Position numbers and translations under genes: made by a program. The notes under the pieces were generated by a model. That model was not told where the DNA came from. It saw nothing but the letters and a program-made list of their open reading frames with translations, and ran no database searches. This document shows positions 46,851 to 56,060 of a DNA stretch of 64,000 nucleotides, one piece after another. Source of the DNA: Phragmites australis (lineage: Eukaryota > Streptophyta > Magnoliopsida > Poales > Poaceae); the NCBI RefSeq assembly GCF_958298935.1, contig NC_084922.1, forward strand, positions 18,912,501-18,976,500. The letters run 5' to 3'. Position 1 is the stretch's first letter; every line of letters starts with the position of its first letter.

Positions 46851-47225
46851 CAATTATCTTGTGTGTAAACTTCTTGTTGAAAACTCCTCTAAAAACCCTG
46901 TGGGAAAAATATGAGGAGAAATAATATGTTATGTGTTGATATACCATTAAAACTCCTTTAAACCCAATGGGAAAATATAAGGAGAAAATGATATGGTATA
47001 TTTCAGTTATTGCTTCATTGTAAGTTCAAATGAGAAAACTCATTGATGAATTTAGAGAGCAATGATTATGATCTTTAGACCATATTTAAAACCTCCGAAA
47101 AACATTTTAGAAAAATAGGAGGAACAAAGTAAATATTGCCTCATTAAAAATCTTATATGAGAAACCGTAAAGGGAAAAACTCATAAAGGAAAAGGGTGCA
47201 ATAGAACAGGTTATTTATTCAGGGA
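46851..47225 (-). other. 3' untranslated region with repeated modules
   Basis: Several diverged copies of a module of type TTTCCCAxxGGGTTTxxAGGAGTTTT on the minus strand (near 46890, 46960, 47100). The same modules stand before the 3' LTR of the copia relic (9690-9860), so they are a family feature. Confidence 0.7.
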
Positions 47226-50200
47226 TCAATCTCCCCCTGAACCTTGCACATCCCGTAGTCGTCGCATACCAATTCTATTAACATATTTTTGGAATATAGA
47301 AGTTGGTAAAGACTTGGTGAACAAATCAGCGAGGTTATCACATGATTTGACTTGCAAGATTTCTATTTCCCCATTATTTTGTAATTCATGAGGGTAGAAC
47401 ATTTTAGGAGCAATATGTTTAGTCAAATTGCTCTTTATGTAACCTGTTTGCATTTGAGCAATGCATGCAGAATTATCTTCATAGATAATTGTTGGTGATT
47501 GAATAGATCCAATACCACATGATTGTTGTATGTGATTAATCATTCTGCGAAGCCATATGCATTCACGTGATGCTTCATATAATGCGATTATTTCAGAATG
47601 ATTAGTGGATGTAGCCACTAGAGTCTGTTTTGAAGACTTCCATGAAATGGCTGTTTCGCTATTTAAGAACACAAAGCCTGTTTGTGACTTGGCATTATGG
47701 GGATCTGATAAGTAACCAGCGTCAGTGTATCCAATCATATCCGTATCTTGATTTCTTTTAAAGAGAAGACCAAGATCTATAGTGCCTTGGAGATATCGTA
47801 AGATATTCTTGACTCCTGTCCAATGACGTTTAGTTGGAGTAGCGCTATACCTAGCTAGTAAGTTAACTACAAATGCGATATCAGGCCTGGTGCAATTTGC
47901 AAGATACATAAGTGCTCCAATAGCACTAAGATAAGGAACTTCGGGTCCCAGTATCTCTTCTCCTTCCATCCTTGGTCTAAATGGATCCTTTTCCATATCA
48001 AGAGATCGAACAACCAAGGGAGTCTTTGAAGGATATGATTTTTCCATATTTAATTTTTCCAATATTTTCTGGGTATATACGGCTTGGTGTAGTAAAACAC
48101 CTGAAGGATAATGCTCGAGTTGTATTCCCAAGCAAAATTTGGTTTTACCCAAATCTTTCATTTCAAATTCCGTCTTTAGATGATTGCGTGCTTCATTTAT
48201 ATCTTCTGTATTTCCAATGATATTTAGATCATCAACATATACAGAGATAATAGAAAATCCTGTTGAGGATTTCTTTATGAAGACACATGGGCAATCATCA
48301 TTGTTGGAATATCCCTTTTGTAAAAGGAATTCTTTTAGTCGGTTGTACCACATTCTTCCCGACTGTTTTAAACCATATAATGATTTTTTAAGTTTTACAC
48401 AGTACATGTTGCAGTTTGCGTTTGGATTCGGAATGTTAAGTCCTTCTGGAACTTTCATGTATATATCCGAATCAAGTGACCCATAAAGGTATGCGGTCAC
48501 CACATCCATCAATTGCATAGATAGATTATTTTGAACTGCCAATGAAATTAAATATCGGAACGTGATTCCGTTCATTACTGGAGAATATGTCTCATTGAAA
48601 TCAATGCCAGGTCTTTGCGTGAACCCTTGTGCTACAAGCCTCGCTTTATATCTCACCACCTCGTTGTTTTCATTCCGTTTGCGGATGAAAACCCACTTGT
48701 ATCCCACAGGAAAAATATTACGAGGAGTAGGTATCACTGATGTGAATACCTCTCTTTTGGAGAGCGAGTATAATTCTTCCTGGATTGCATTCTTCCATTG
48801 TATCCAGTCCGAGCGCTTACGGCACTCTGCCATGGTCTTTGGATCTGGATCATTAAGAAGATCGTTTGCAATCTTTGAGGAGAAGTATGTGTCGATAATT
48901 GTAGTCTTTCTGTCAAATGATTCTCCAGAATCAATATAGTTGATGGAAATTTCATCTACCCTTTCCGACTCATTGTGATTTCCCATTGTTATTGAGTCTG
49001 GGTGTTCCGATTTCCTAGCATCAGTATTTGTGTGCACCGTTGAGCTGGGATCTGGATGTTGAGCATCCAATGGATGTTTACTATCCTTGGGTTTTGGGTG
49101 TCTTTCAACTTGACGTTGATTTGCATTTACTGATTTGGAGGAAGGATTCCTCTGTTTCCGCAGTAGCTTGCAAGAAGCTTTATCTTTTGTGTCCGTACTT
49201 CTCCCCCTCTTATTTTGATTTGGGGGTTGAGTGGTTTTATTTGGTACCTCCACTCTTTCCGGCACATTCCTAGCAGGAATATAAGATTTGGTGACACCTT
49301 TATTGTTAGTAAATGCATCTGGCAGGGTATTTGCAATATTTTGCAAATTTATTATTCTCTGAACTTGGAGTTCAGATTCTTGAGTACGTGGATCTGTGTA
49401 GGAAATGTCCGTGGCATTCCAATTGATTTCCTGGCATTCTTTCTGGTACTTGAAATCTCCCCCTAATGCTGGGAAATGTCCCTCATCAAATATACAGTCA
49501 GCGTAACGGGCTGTAAGAAGGTCCCCTGTTAGGGGTTCTAGGTATTTTATGATCGACGGAGAGTTATACCCTACATAGATCCCTAATTTCCTGTGTGGGC
49601 CCATTGATGTACGCTGTGGTGGTGAGATCGGTACGTATACAGCGCAACCGAACTTTCGCAGATGGGAAATGCTTGGGGGATTTCCACGTACTAACTGCAG
49701 TGGGGAAGTAGTGTGATATGCAGTTGGTCGCAATTGAATTAAGTCAGCAGCGTGTAAGACTGCGTGACCCCAACATGAAGTTGGTAGGTTGCAATTATGT
49801 AATAGTGATCTTGCAATGAGCTTGATTCTCTTGATAAGAGATTCGGCCAAACCATTTTGAGTATGGACGTAAGGTACTGAATGCTGGACTTGAATTCCTA
49901 GGGCCATACAATAATCATTGAAGGCATGTGAGGTAAATTCAGCCGCATTGTCCATTCGAATGGATTGTATCCTATGTTCAGGATAATGTGCTCGTAATTT
50001 AATAATTTGAGCAATAATTTTGGAAAAAGCATGGTTTCGTGCGGACAATAGACACACATGTGACCATCGTGTAGATGCATCAATGAGAACCATGAAGTAC
50101 CTGAATGGTCCAGTTAATGGTTGGATAGGGCCACATATATCACCTTGAATTCGTTCAAGGAATTTGAGTGGTTCAGCTCTAATTTTAAGATAAGAGGGTC

Positions 50201-50804
50201 TTAAAATTAATTTCCCTGTGGCACATGCGGTGCACACAAAATCCGATGGTTGTGGGAATTTGGCAGTATTTATGCCATGACCAATTGAATTGCAGATAAT
50301 TTTTCGCATCATTCCAACACCGGGATAACCTAGGCGATCATGCCATATTTGAAATGTGTCAACATTCTGAAAAATTACCTTATATGCAACATGTGGTACG
50401 GGCTTGATGTATGTATAGTACAATCCTGAGGATAAAGAGGAAATTTTTTCTAGTATTTGTTTTGCATATCCGTTATTTTTGGTAATGAGGAGATATTCCT
50501 CTTTGTTGTCATCGTGAGTTTCAATATGGAAACCATTTTGACGGATATCTCTATAACTCAGTGGGGTACGTGTTGAATCGGGATACAAGAGTGCATCTTC
50601 GATTGTAATTTGAGTACCCATAGGGAGAGTGATTATGGCGCGACCAGAGCCAACAATCATAGCATCGCGTCCTGCGATCGTCAAAACATTTCCTTGACTC
50701 TTTTTCAGAGTTTGGAAATATTTAGTTTCCCTTAGTATAGAGTTAGTGGTACAACTATCCACTAAGCACATCTCTTCTTCATTTGGATTGTCTCCCGTAA
50801 TCAT
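47226..50804 (-). CDS. Copia pol polyprotein: protease, integrase, RT, RNase H (1192 codons, intact)
   Basis: Open from ATG at 50804 to a stop at 47226. Protease: LVDSCTTNSIL, with Asp16-Ser17 followed by Cys18 where Gly or Ala is usual. Integrase zinc region: His155, Cys191 and Cys194, but Tyr160 at the second His position (HDRLGY). Catalytic D222, D285 and E321, the last two in the canonical 35-residue spacing. RT: VFIRKRNENNEVVRYKARLV and the YVDD box at 856-859. RNase H: D1028 (GYTDAGY), E1071, D1110, ending near KHIAPKMF. A TAG stop lies directly before the ATG, so pol is not an open continuation of gag on the unspliced RNA. Full length and catalytic residues suggest recent activity; the zinc-site change may weaken integrase. 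Confidence 0.95.
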   Translation of the reverse strand: MITGDNPNEEEMCLVDSCTTNSILRETKYFQTLKKSQGNVLTIAGRDAMIVGSGRAIITLPMGTQITIEDALLYPDSTRTPLSYRDIRQNGFHIETHDDNKEEYLLITKNNGYAKQILEKISSLSSGLYYTYIKPVPHVAYKVIFQNVDTFQIWHDRLGYPGVGMMRKIICNSIGHGINTAKFPQPSDFVCTACATGKLILRPSYLKIRAEPLKFLERIQGDICGPIQPLTGPFRYFMVLIDASTRWSHVCLLSARNHAFSKIIAQIIKLRAHYPEHRIQSIRMDNAAEFTSHAFNDYCMALGIQVQHSVPYVHTQNGLAESLIKRIKLIARSLLHNCNLPTSCWGHAVLHAADLIQLRPTAYHTTSPLQLVRGNPPSISHLRKFGCAVYVPISPPQRTSMGPHRKLGIYVGYNSPSIIKYLEPLTGDLLTARYADCIFDEGHFPALGGDFKYQKECQEINWNATDISYTDPRTQESELQVQRIINLQNIANTLPDAFTNNKGVTKSYIPARNVPERVEVPNKTTQPPNQNKRGRSTDTKDKASCKLLRKQRNPSSKSVNANQRQVERHPKPKDSKHPLDAQHPDPSSTVHTNTDARKSEHPDSITMGNHNESERVDEISINYIDSGESFDRKTTIIDTYFSSKIANDLLNDPDPKTMAECRKRSDWIQWKNAIQEELYSLSKREVFTSVIPTPRNIFPVGYKWVFIRKRNENNEVVRYKARLVAQGFTQRPGIDFNETYSPVMNGITFRYLISLAVQNNLSMQLMDVVTAYLYGSLDSDIYMKVPEGLNIPNPNANCNMYCVKLKKSLYGLKQSGRMWYNRLKEFLLQKGYSNNDDCPCVFIKKSSTGFSIISVYVDDLNIIGNTEDINEARNHLKTEFEMKDLGKTKFCLGIQLEHYPSGVLLHQAVYTQKILEKLNMEKSYPSKTPLVVRSLDMEKDPFRPRMEGEEILGPEVPYLSAIGALMYLANCTRPDIAFVVNLLARYSATPTKRHWTGVKNILRYLQGTIDLGLLFKRNQDTDMIGYTDAGYLSDPHNAKSQTGFVFLNSETAISWKSSKQTLVATSTNHSEIIALYEASRECIWLRRMINHIQQSCGIGSIQSPTIIYEDNSACIAQMQTGYIKSNLTKHIAPKMFYPHELQNNGEIEILQVKSCDNLADLFTKSLPTSIFQKYVNRIGMRRLRDVQGSGGD

Positions 50805-50963
50805 CTATATATATAAAAATAGAGAATGTGAAATTCTTCATAGATATATATAGAATACATACAACTTTATTGAGTATCAATGTGTTGATACAATAGTATG
50901 ACAACAACCTATTACAACACTATGTAGGACATAGATATTAATAATATCTAATTAATTAAGAGC
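50805..50963 (-). other. AT-rich spacer between gag and pol
   Basis: 159 bp with stops in all minus frames, tatatata runs, an AATAAA, and TTTATATATATAG directly before the pol ATG, which resembles a 3' splice site. Most copia elements have gag and pol in one frame. Confidence 0.65.
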
Positions 50964-52014
50964 CTAATTGAAGTCTCCAAATAAGTCATTGGAAGCAAAA
51001 TCCACTAGCATATTGTCCATGCCCTCAAGATCCTCTTGCTCTTTAAGAGTGATGTCGTTGTTCAGTTCTGGATGAACATTTTGGGAACAACTTGTCGTCC
51101 TGGTGGTGTCAGATTGAAGATTGAAATGAGCTTCAAATCTTTTGCCTTGAGTTGGTCGGCTTCGTCCAACGGACTTTAGGTAAAGATCAACCAAGTGTTT
51201 TGGGGTGTGGCATTTCTTAGTTGTGTGGCTGTAGCAACCACATTTACGACAAATATCAGATTTGTCTTTGTTATTGAAAATGCTCTTCCCCTTGTTATTT
51301 CTATGGAATTTCTACTTCTTTATGTGGTTGTTCCTGCCTTTGAAGTTCTCTGGACGATGTTTGTTGCTGTCGAACCTCTTTGTATTCTGAACATTTGAAT
51401 TTACTTCAGGTAAAGGGGCAGTGCCTGTAGGGCGCTGGTGATGATTCTTTAAAAGAAGTTCATCATGCTTTTCAGCCTGAAGTAAAGTATGAATTAATTC
51501 AGAATAGTGCTGATAGTTTCTAGCACGGTATTGTTGTTGCAATACCCTATGGGCAGGAAGCATTGTAGACAAAGTTTTTTTCTATTTTCTCCGCATCAGT
51601 GGGAGCTTTGTCACAGAAAAGCAATCTTGAGCAGATTTTGTGAACAGCATGATTGTATTCTCCAATGGACTTAAAGTCCTGGAGGCGAATGTTGGACCAT
51701 TCGCGTTGTGCATCAGGTAGTATTACTGCATTTTGCTGTTCATATTGCTCTTTGAGCAAGTTCCATAGGTCATGTGGATTTTCATCCATCAAGTATTCAG
51801 ATTTTAAATCTGGATGTAAATGGTGCCTTATGTAGTATAAAGCCCCATACTTGATTTGATCTTGAAGTGGCGGATCTCCCTCTTGAGGGGGATTAATTGC
51901 CGTCATAAGTCCGCGGGATGATAGACTTATCTTCATATCCATTGCCCATGTTAGATAGTTTTTACCATCTAACTCGAGTCTTTCGAACTCAATATTGGAT
52001 ATTTTGTCCTACAA
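50964..52014 (-). pseudogene. Copia gag, broken by one frameshift and one stop
   Basis: The UBN2-type gag domain is in the first part (from about 52014: ERLELDGKNYLTWAMDMKI, HPDLKSEYLMDENPHDLWNL). A T7 run on the plus strand at 51575-51581 shifts the frame. The middle (HRVLQQQYRARNYQHYSELI) follows, then a TAG at 51312-51314, then a zinc knuckle of standard C-x2-C-x4-H-x4-C form near 51220-51260 (CRKCGCYSHTTKKC). No ATG precedes the conserved start: TTTGTAG, a stop and also a splice-acceptor-like string, lies immediately upstream, so the N-terminus may come from an upstream exon. Gag coats the RNA in particles. Confidence 0.88.
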
Positions 52015-52860
52015 ATTGACCAATGATTAAATAAATTTACATTTTGGGTAAATTAAAGAATCATGGTAATGTTGTAATAGTGCAAAAAATTGTACAATCA
52101 AGTTAATACTTGAGTTGGATAGTGTAGACCTCAAATTATATTGGTAACACATTGAAGGTAGTCACCAAAATGATGAAAACCTTTTAGTAGTGGGGGCATA
52201 ATCTGTAATTATTCAGTAGATGCCATGAATTCCACTAACTTGTGTTATTCAAATCTTGTGTTAACACTATGTAGGTAATCACCAAAATTGGTGTAGACCT
52301 TCTTTAATTCATATACACATTGGGTACGCACGTTGAGGATAGTCACTATATGTAAATATAGTGTAGATCCCTCAGTAGTTTATAGATACTACCTTGTGTA
52401 TGGCCAATATGAAGTATGAATTAGGGTAATCACCTAAAAAGGTGTATAGTGTTATATCAAGTGAAGAGGTAATCACATATTTTGCAATAATATTAATTTT
52501 ATATGAAAATTAATTGCTATTGCAAATTAATTTGAATGCATTATCGTAAAATGCATGTAACATATAAGATTTTCAGAGAATACAAGGACTGGAACGTATA
52601 TATTTACAACATAAACAGAACGAAATACAATTATAGTTAAAGATAGGGGCTATAACATAATTTTACAGGACTGTAAAATTAAATACTGAAATTGGCTATA
52701 AAATGCTAAAAACCTGAGGGGTTTTTTGTGAAAAAGCCAATTTTTCAATATTTTTTTGACTGATGGGCTGAGCAAACTTGGGCTGAGGCCTTTTTAGCCT
52801 TTCGGCCCAGCCTGGAGCACCCCCTCCCACCTTTCCTGTTGCACAGTATATATAGTGGCC
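52015..52860 (-). other. AT-rich leader with hairpin repeats, possible intron
   Basis: About 850 bp, strongly AT-rich on both sides of a hairpin-repeat block (52120-52450). The minus strand ends in TTTATTTAATCATTGGTCAATTTGTAG before gag, like a plant 3' splice site with a T-rich tract and a branch-like element. No open frame. Confidence 0.5.
52120..52450. repeat. Degenerate repeat with varying hairpins (4-5 units)
   Basis: Units share GTAxTCAC before and GTGTAGAcC after a hairpin: CACCAA-AA-TTGGTG (52281-52294), CACTATA-6-TATAGTG (52344-52363), CACCT-4-AGGTG (52431-52444). The unit near 52162 has lost its right arm. Spacing is 65-120 bp. Confidence 0.75.
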
Positions 52861-54409
52861 GGCTAGGGTTTTCCAAACCCTAACTTGCTTTGGAGCTGCC
52901 GCCGCCGCCTGGTCTCTCGGGAGCTGGGCCGGCTATCACGTGGGGGGTGGGGCCGCCAGCTGGGGAAAACGGGTGCTACAACGGTGGGGCGCGCCGGCCG
53001 GACGTCAGTGGCGGTCGGCCGAGGGGCCTTCGGGCTGCTGGCCTTGGAGTGGGTCAGCCGAGCCACCGGGCGGAGCAGCGGCCGGACGAGCCACCGGAGC
53101 AGAGGGTCGGGCGGAGCATGGGCCGGCCGAGCCGCCGGAGCGGAGGGTCAGGCGGAGCATGGACCGGTCGAGCCGCCGGAGCGGAGGGTCGGGCGGTCTG
53201 CCGGCCTTCACGGGTGGTCAAGTCGCCGGCAAAGCAGTGGCCGACCGTCGGAGCAGAGGGGCCGGGCCGTCGGTGGGGTTGCAGAGCCGAAAGCTAGTCG
53301 GACCGAGTCACCGGGAGGGTCGCCAAGCCGCCGGAGTTCGGGCCGCCGGCCGAGGAGTCGGCACGGCTGGGTGTCGCCGAGCAGAGGGGCCGGACTGCCG
53401 GTTCTCCGACCGTTCATCGTGCAGAGGGGCGTCAGCAGCCGAGGGGTGCTACACCCCTTTCCCCCTTGCACATGCACGTGCCTTGGCACGTTTAGAACCC
53501 CTCGGAGGGGAGGTCAGAGGCCGCAGGGGCCCATGACCCCGGGCGGAGGCCCGGACGGCGGTTAGCCGCTGCAGTGGCGAAGCAACGAAGGGTGCGGCCG
53601 AGCGGCGCAGTTGGTGTAGCCACTGTGGAGCCGGCGGTTGATGAAGAGGAGTCGGTTATTTGGATGAACGGCGCAGCGGCCATCGAGACCGTGGTGGATG
53701 GGTCCTCCGAGATGACTTCCACAACTTCAATGCTGGAGTCGATGAAGGCAGGTGTGTTCAGATGAAGCCCTGGGAAGGAGAGGCAGGACGGTAGTCCGCC
53801 ATTGTTCCCGGGAGGCTTCTGCCGCACCGAACACGGAAAATCCAGTCGCGGCGGTGGCCTTCCGTGGTTTCTGCCACTGCAGTGGGAGGAACCACGTTGG
53901 CCATGTCCATGGAAGTGCCAGTGGGTGGCACTGGAATAGAGGAAGACAGCGGAGTGTACTCCGGAGAGTACAACACGTGTTCCTCCGGATCTTCCTCCTC
54001 CTCGGATGCCATCTCCAGTGTGGTGTTGAAGAGAGGTGCAGCACCGCTGCGTGCTGCCATGGTCGATGGAGGGCCGGGGGGGGGGGCAGGGGCTGCTTGA
54101 GCCCTCAGAAGGTCGTGGTTGTGGCCATGACGGTGAGGACGACGCGTGCGGCGACGGCAACAGCGACGGGCACGCCGTTGGCCAAACGGCGAGATGTACC
54201 GTAGAACTGCCGCCTCCAAGTACATCAAACAGCGAAGAATGTCTCCAGTGGTGGATGAAGGTGAGGCCATCTCCTATCTTGTACCTTGTTCTGGGAGAGG
54301 CCTTCGTGCCTTCTCTGTTGGTGAGGCCGGTTGGCCCTTCTTCTTCTTTTTTCTTGCTGCTGTGTAATGGCCAAAATGCTCTTTTGGGTGATTCTAAGTG
54401 CTGATGACG
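52861..54409 (-). other. GC-rich 1.5-kb leader segment with gene-like frames
   Basis: Base composition changes abruptly from AT-rich to very GC-rich near 52860. A tandem block at 53060-53210 has about 50-bp units (gccggagcggagggtcgggcgg type). Minus-strand frames 54270-53758 and 54160-53492 together read as protein-like text, Pro/Ser/Glu-rich (EHVLYSPEYTPLSSSIPV; IEVVEVISEDPSTTVSMA). The plus strand also has long frames, as is common in GC-rich DNA. Either a leader exon encoding an extra protein or captured host sequence. Confidence 0.5.
53758..54270 (-). CDS. Hypothetical leader frame of the copia element, 170 codons
   Basis: Starts MASPSSTTGDILRCLMYLEA close behind the 5' LTR. The N-terminal half is Arg-rich, the middle is acidic (MASEEEEDPEEHVLYSPEY), the C-terminus is basic. 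No family recognised. The protein-like text seems to pass at about 53765 into the frame that ends at 53492 (PAFIDSSIEVVEVISEDPST), so a frameshift or splicing may be involved. May be untranslated. Confidence 0.35.
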   Translation of the reverse strand: MASPSSTTGDILRCLMYLEAAVLRYISPFGQRRARRCCRRRTRRPHRHGHNHDLLRAQAAPAPPPGPPSTMAARSGAAPLFNTTLEMASEEEEDPEEHVLYSPEYTPLSSSIPVPPTGTSMDMANVVPPTAVAETTEGHRRDWIFRVRCGRSLPGTMADYRPASPSQGFI

Positions 54410-54597
54410 TGTTGAGAGTGATTTGAGAGAGTTTTAGAGTAATGAATGTTGATCTATTGATTGCTGTGTCACACATATATATACATGTTCAAAGGGCATG
54501 AACATATCCATTCAGTGGTGAATGGTTGCCCTTTGGTTCAATAACTGAAAGCAGTTAGTGTGCTAATTGATCACATGCTAAATATCTACTTGTAACA
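54410..54597 (-). repeat. 5' LTR of the copia element (188 bp)
   Basis: Starts TGTTGAGAGT, ends TTGTAACA, followed by GATTC. The expected primer site next to 54409 is not obvious: the minus strand reads gtcatcagcacttagaatc rather than tggtatcagagc. Confidence 0.96.
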
Positions 54598-54602
54598 GAT
54601 TC

Positions 54603-55060
54603 GCTCCAGCTCACTGGCTCAGTTTCACGCGTGTGCTATGTCAGCTCACATTTGCACTTACAAAATGCGGGGTAACACAAAGAATCAAACATACTTGATC
54701 CATGTAGAAAATTGGTCCTTGGATTGCATCTAAAATGAATATGTTTTGGGCTGCTGAATTATGAAATTTTGTTCTGAGAGGAACATTTCAAGAAAATTGT
54801 GGACTGGAATGTAATTTCATAGAAACTTGGTTTAATCCAAAAAAATCTTATCTAGATGGTTCTTGTCCCTATGGGTTTCCTAGCCCATGCGTTGGCTGCT
54901 AGGCCCATGCAGCCTAATCACCCGGCTGACTAGGTTTACTGAACCCTAGTAAATAAGGGGCTCGCCATGGCACGACTCATTGTGAAGCCATTGCTGGTCG
55001 GGGATGGTTGTGACAACGATGATGATTGAGGAGTGGCAAAGCGCAACGTGAAGGAGATGG
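54603..55060. other. Spacer right of the copia element
   Basis: Unique-looking sequence without a supported gene. It continues the target DNA of 45840-46645 across the insertion. Confidence 0.45.
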
Positions 55061-56060
55061 TGCTCGTGCAGTGTAGAGATATCAATGGTATGCATGAGGA
55101 ATTGGTGTGCCTTATGACCAAAGGTAACAAAGATGATGATGACCCCTCCTATGATGAGCATGTTGAGATGCTTAAGAAATATGATGATGCCATGCATAAG
55201 CATAAACTAAAGTTCAAAGCTCTTGAAGACATTATATTTATGTTTCTACTCTTGCTATGTTTGGAGAATTAAATGCTCAATATGATGAATTCAAAGAGAG
55301 ACATGATGATCTAGATGCTAGAAAAAAGCTTAGACTCATCATGACATGACATCAATGAGTTCACCTCTAAATTAGATAGAATAGTTTGCACACAATCTAT
55401 ATGAATATCTCCTAACTCTTAAAGTAGATATCCCTACAATAATTAACATGAACATGTCTACTTCTTGTGATGATCATGTAAATGTTTAGATTAAACTTGC
55501 ATCGGTGAACGATATATTGAAATAAGTGGACGAGTTAACGAAGAACTTGGACAAAAAGGGCAAAAGGCAAAGCCTCTCAAGGTCAAGTCCTTGGTTGGTA
55601 TGGGATTACGCTTGGTTCGGAAGGTCTTTGATGTACGCCCTGACAAAGCTTGTGAAGAGAGATGCAAATATGACTACAAATGACATGAAGCTGACCACAA
55701 GTCCAAGCAATGTCACGAGACCACCTCCAACAAGGAGAACAAAAAGAAAGTCAAGTCCAATGGTCTCACTACCTAATCAATAAAAATAAAGATGCAAAGG
55801 CAAGTTGGAGTTCCCACTTCTCATGGTTGGAAAGAAACCTATTTGGGTGCCAAAGAATGTGATTGCAAACTTGGGTGGCCCTAAGAAGGTTTGGATATCC
55901 AAGGCCACTTGAAGCCTTGAAATTCTTGGGGAGGATTTGAGGCTTAACTCGCATAAGAAGATTTTCATGATTCAAGAGATATCATTGAAACAAAGTCAAG
56001 CTTCTTCACTCATCCAAGAAACACAATTCTCTGTGCATGACAAAAAGGGTAACTAGACTT
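55060..56060 (+). pseudogene. Relic of a SIRE-type copia gag
   Basis: Plus-strand pieces: MHEELVCLMTKGNKDDDDP, then KYDDAMHKHKLKFKALEDII (coiled-coil-like Lys/Asp repeats), DELTKNLDKKGKRQSL, and KKPIWVPKNVIANLGGPKK with VWISKAT at about 55836-55911. The last phrase matches the WVPK-x-GPKxVWVPK wording that ends gag in grass SIRE/Opie elements. Stops and frame changes throughout; no LTR is attached. Confidence 0.55.

Larger units (their letters stand above)
46651..54597 (-). mobile_element. Nearly complete Ty1/copia retrotransposon (7947 bp)
   Basis: Identical-length LTRs at both ends, 5-bp duplication GATTC and integrase-before-RT order make this a full-length copia insertion on the minus strand. 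Layout right to left: 5' LTR, GC-rich leader (52860-54409), AT-rich leader (52015-52860), gag (about 52014-50964, broken), spacer, intact pol (50804-47226), 3' untranslated region with repeated modules, purine tract, 3' LTR. The lineage is tentatively Ivana/Oryco-like by its RT wording (AITFRYLI and YLYGSLDxDIYMK type). It is much longer in the leader than most copia elements. Confidence 0.95.

Noticed and set aside
52840..52885. Plus-strand TATA box followed by AGGGTTTTCCAAACCCT (telo-box), suggesting a captured plant promoter
   Set aside because: The telo-box is itself nearly palindromic, so it gives no orientation, and the surrounding element reads on the other strand. Kept only as a possibility for the capture hypothesis.
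52885..53565. Three overlapping plus-strand frames of 135-226 codons
   Set aside because: They overlap in all three frames of GC-rich tandem-repeat DNA, antisense to the element; stop-poor composition explains them.
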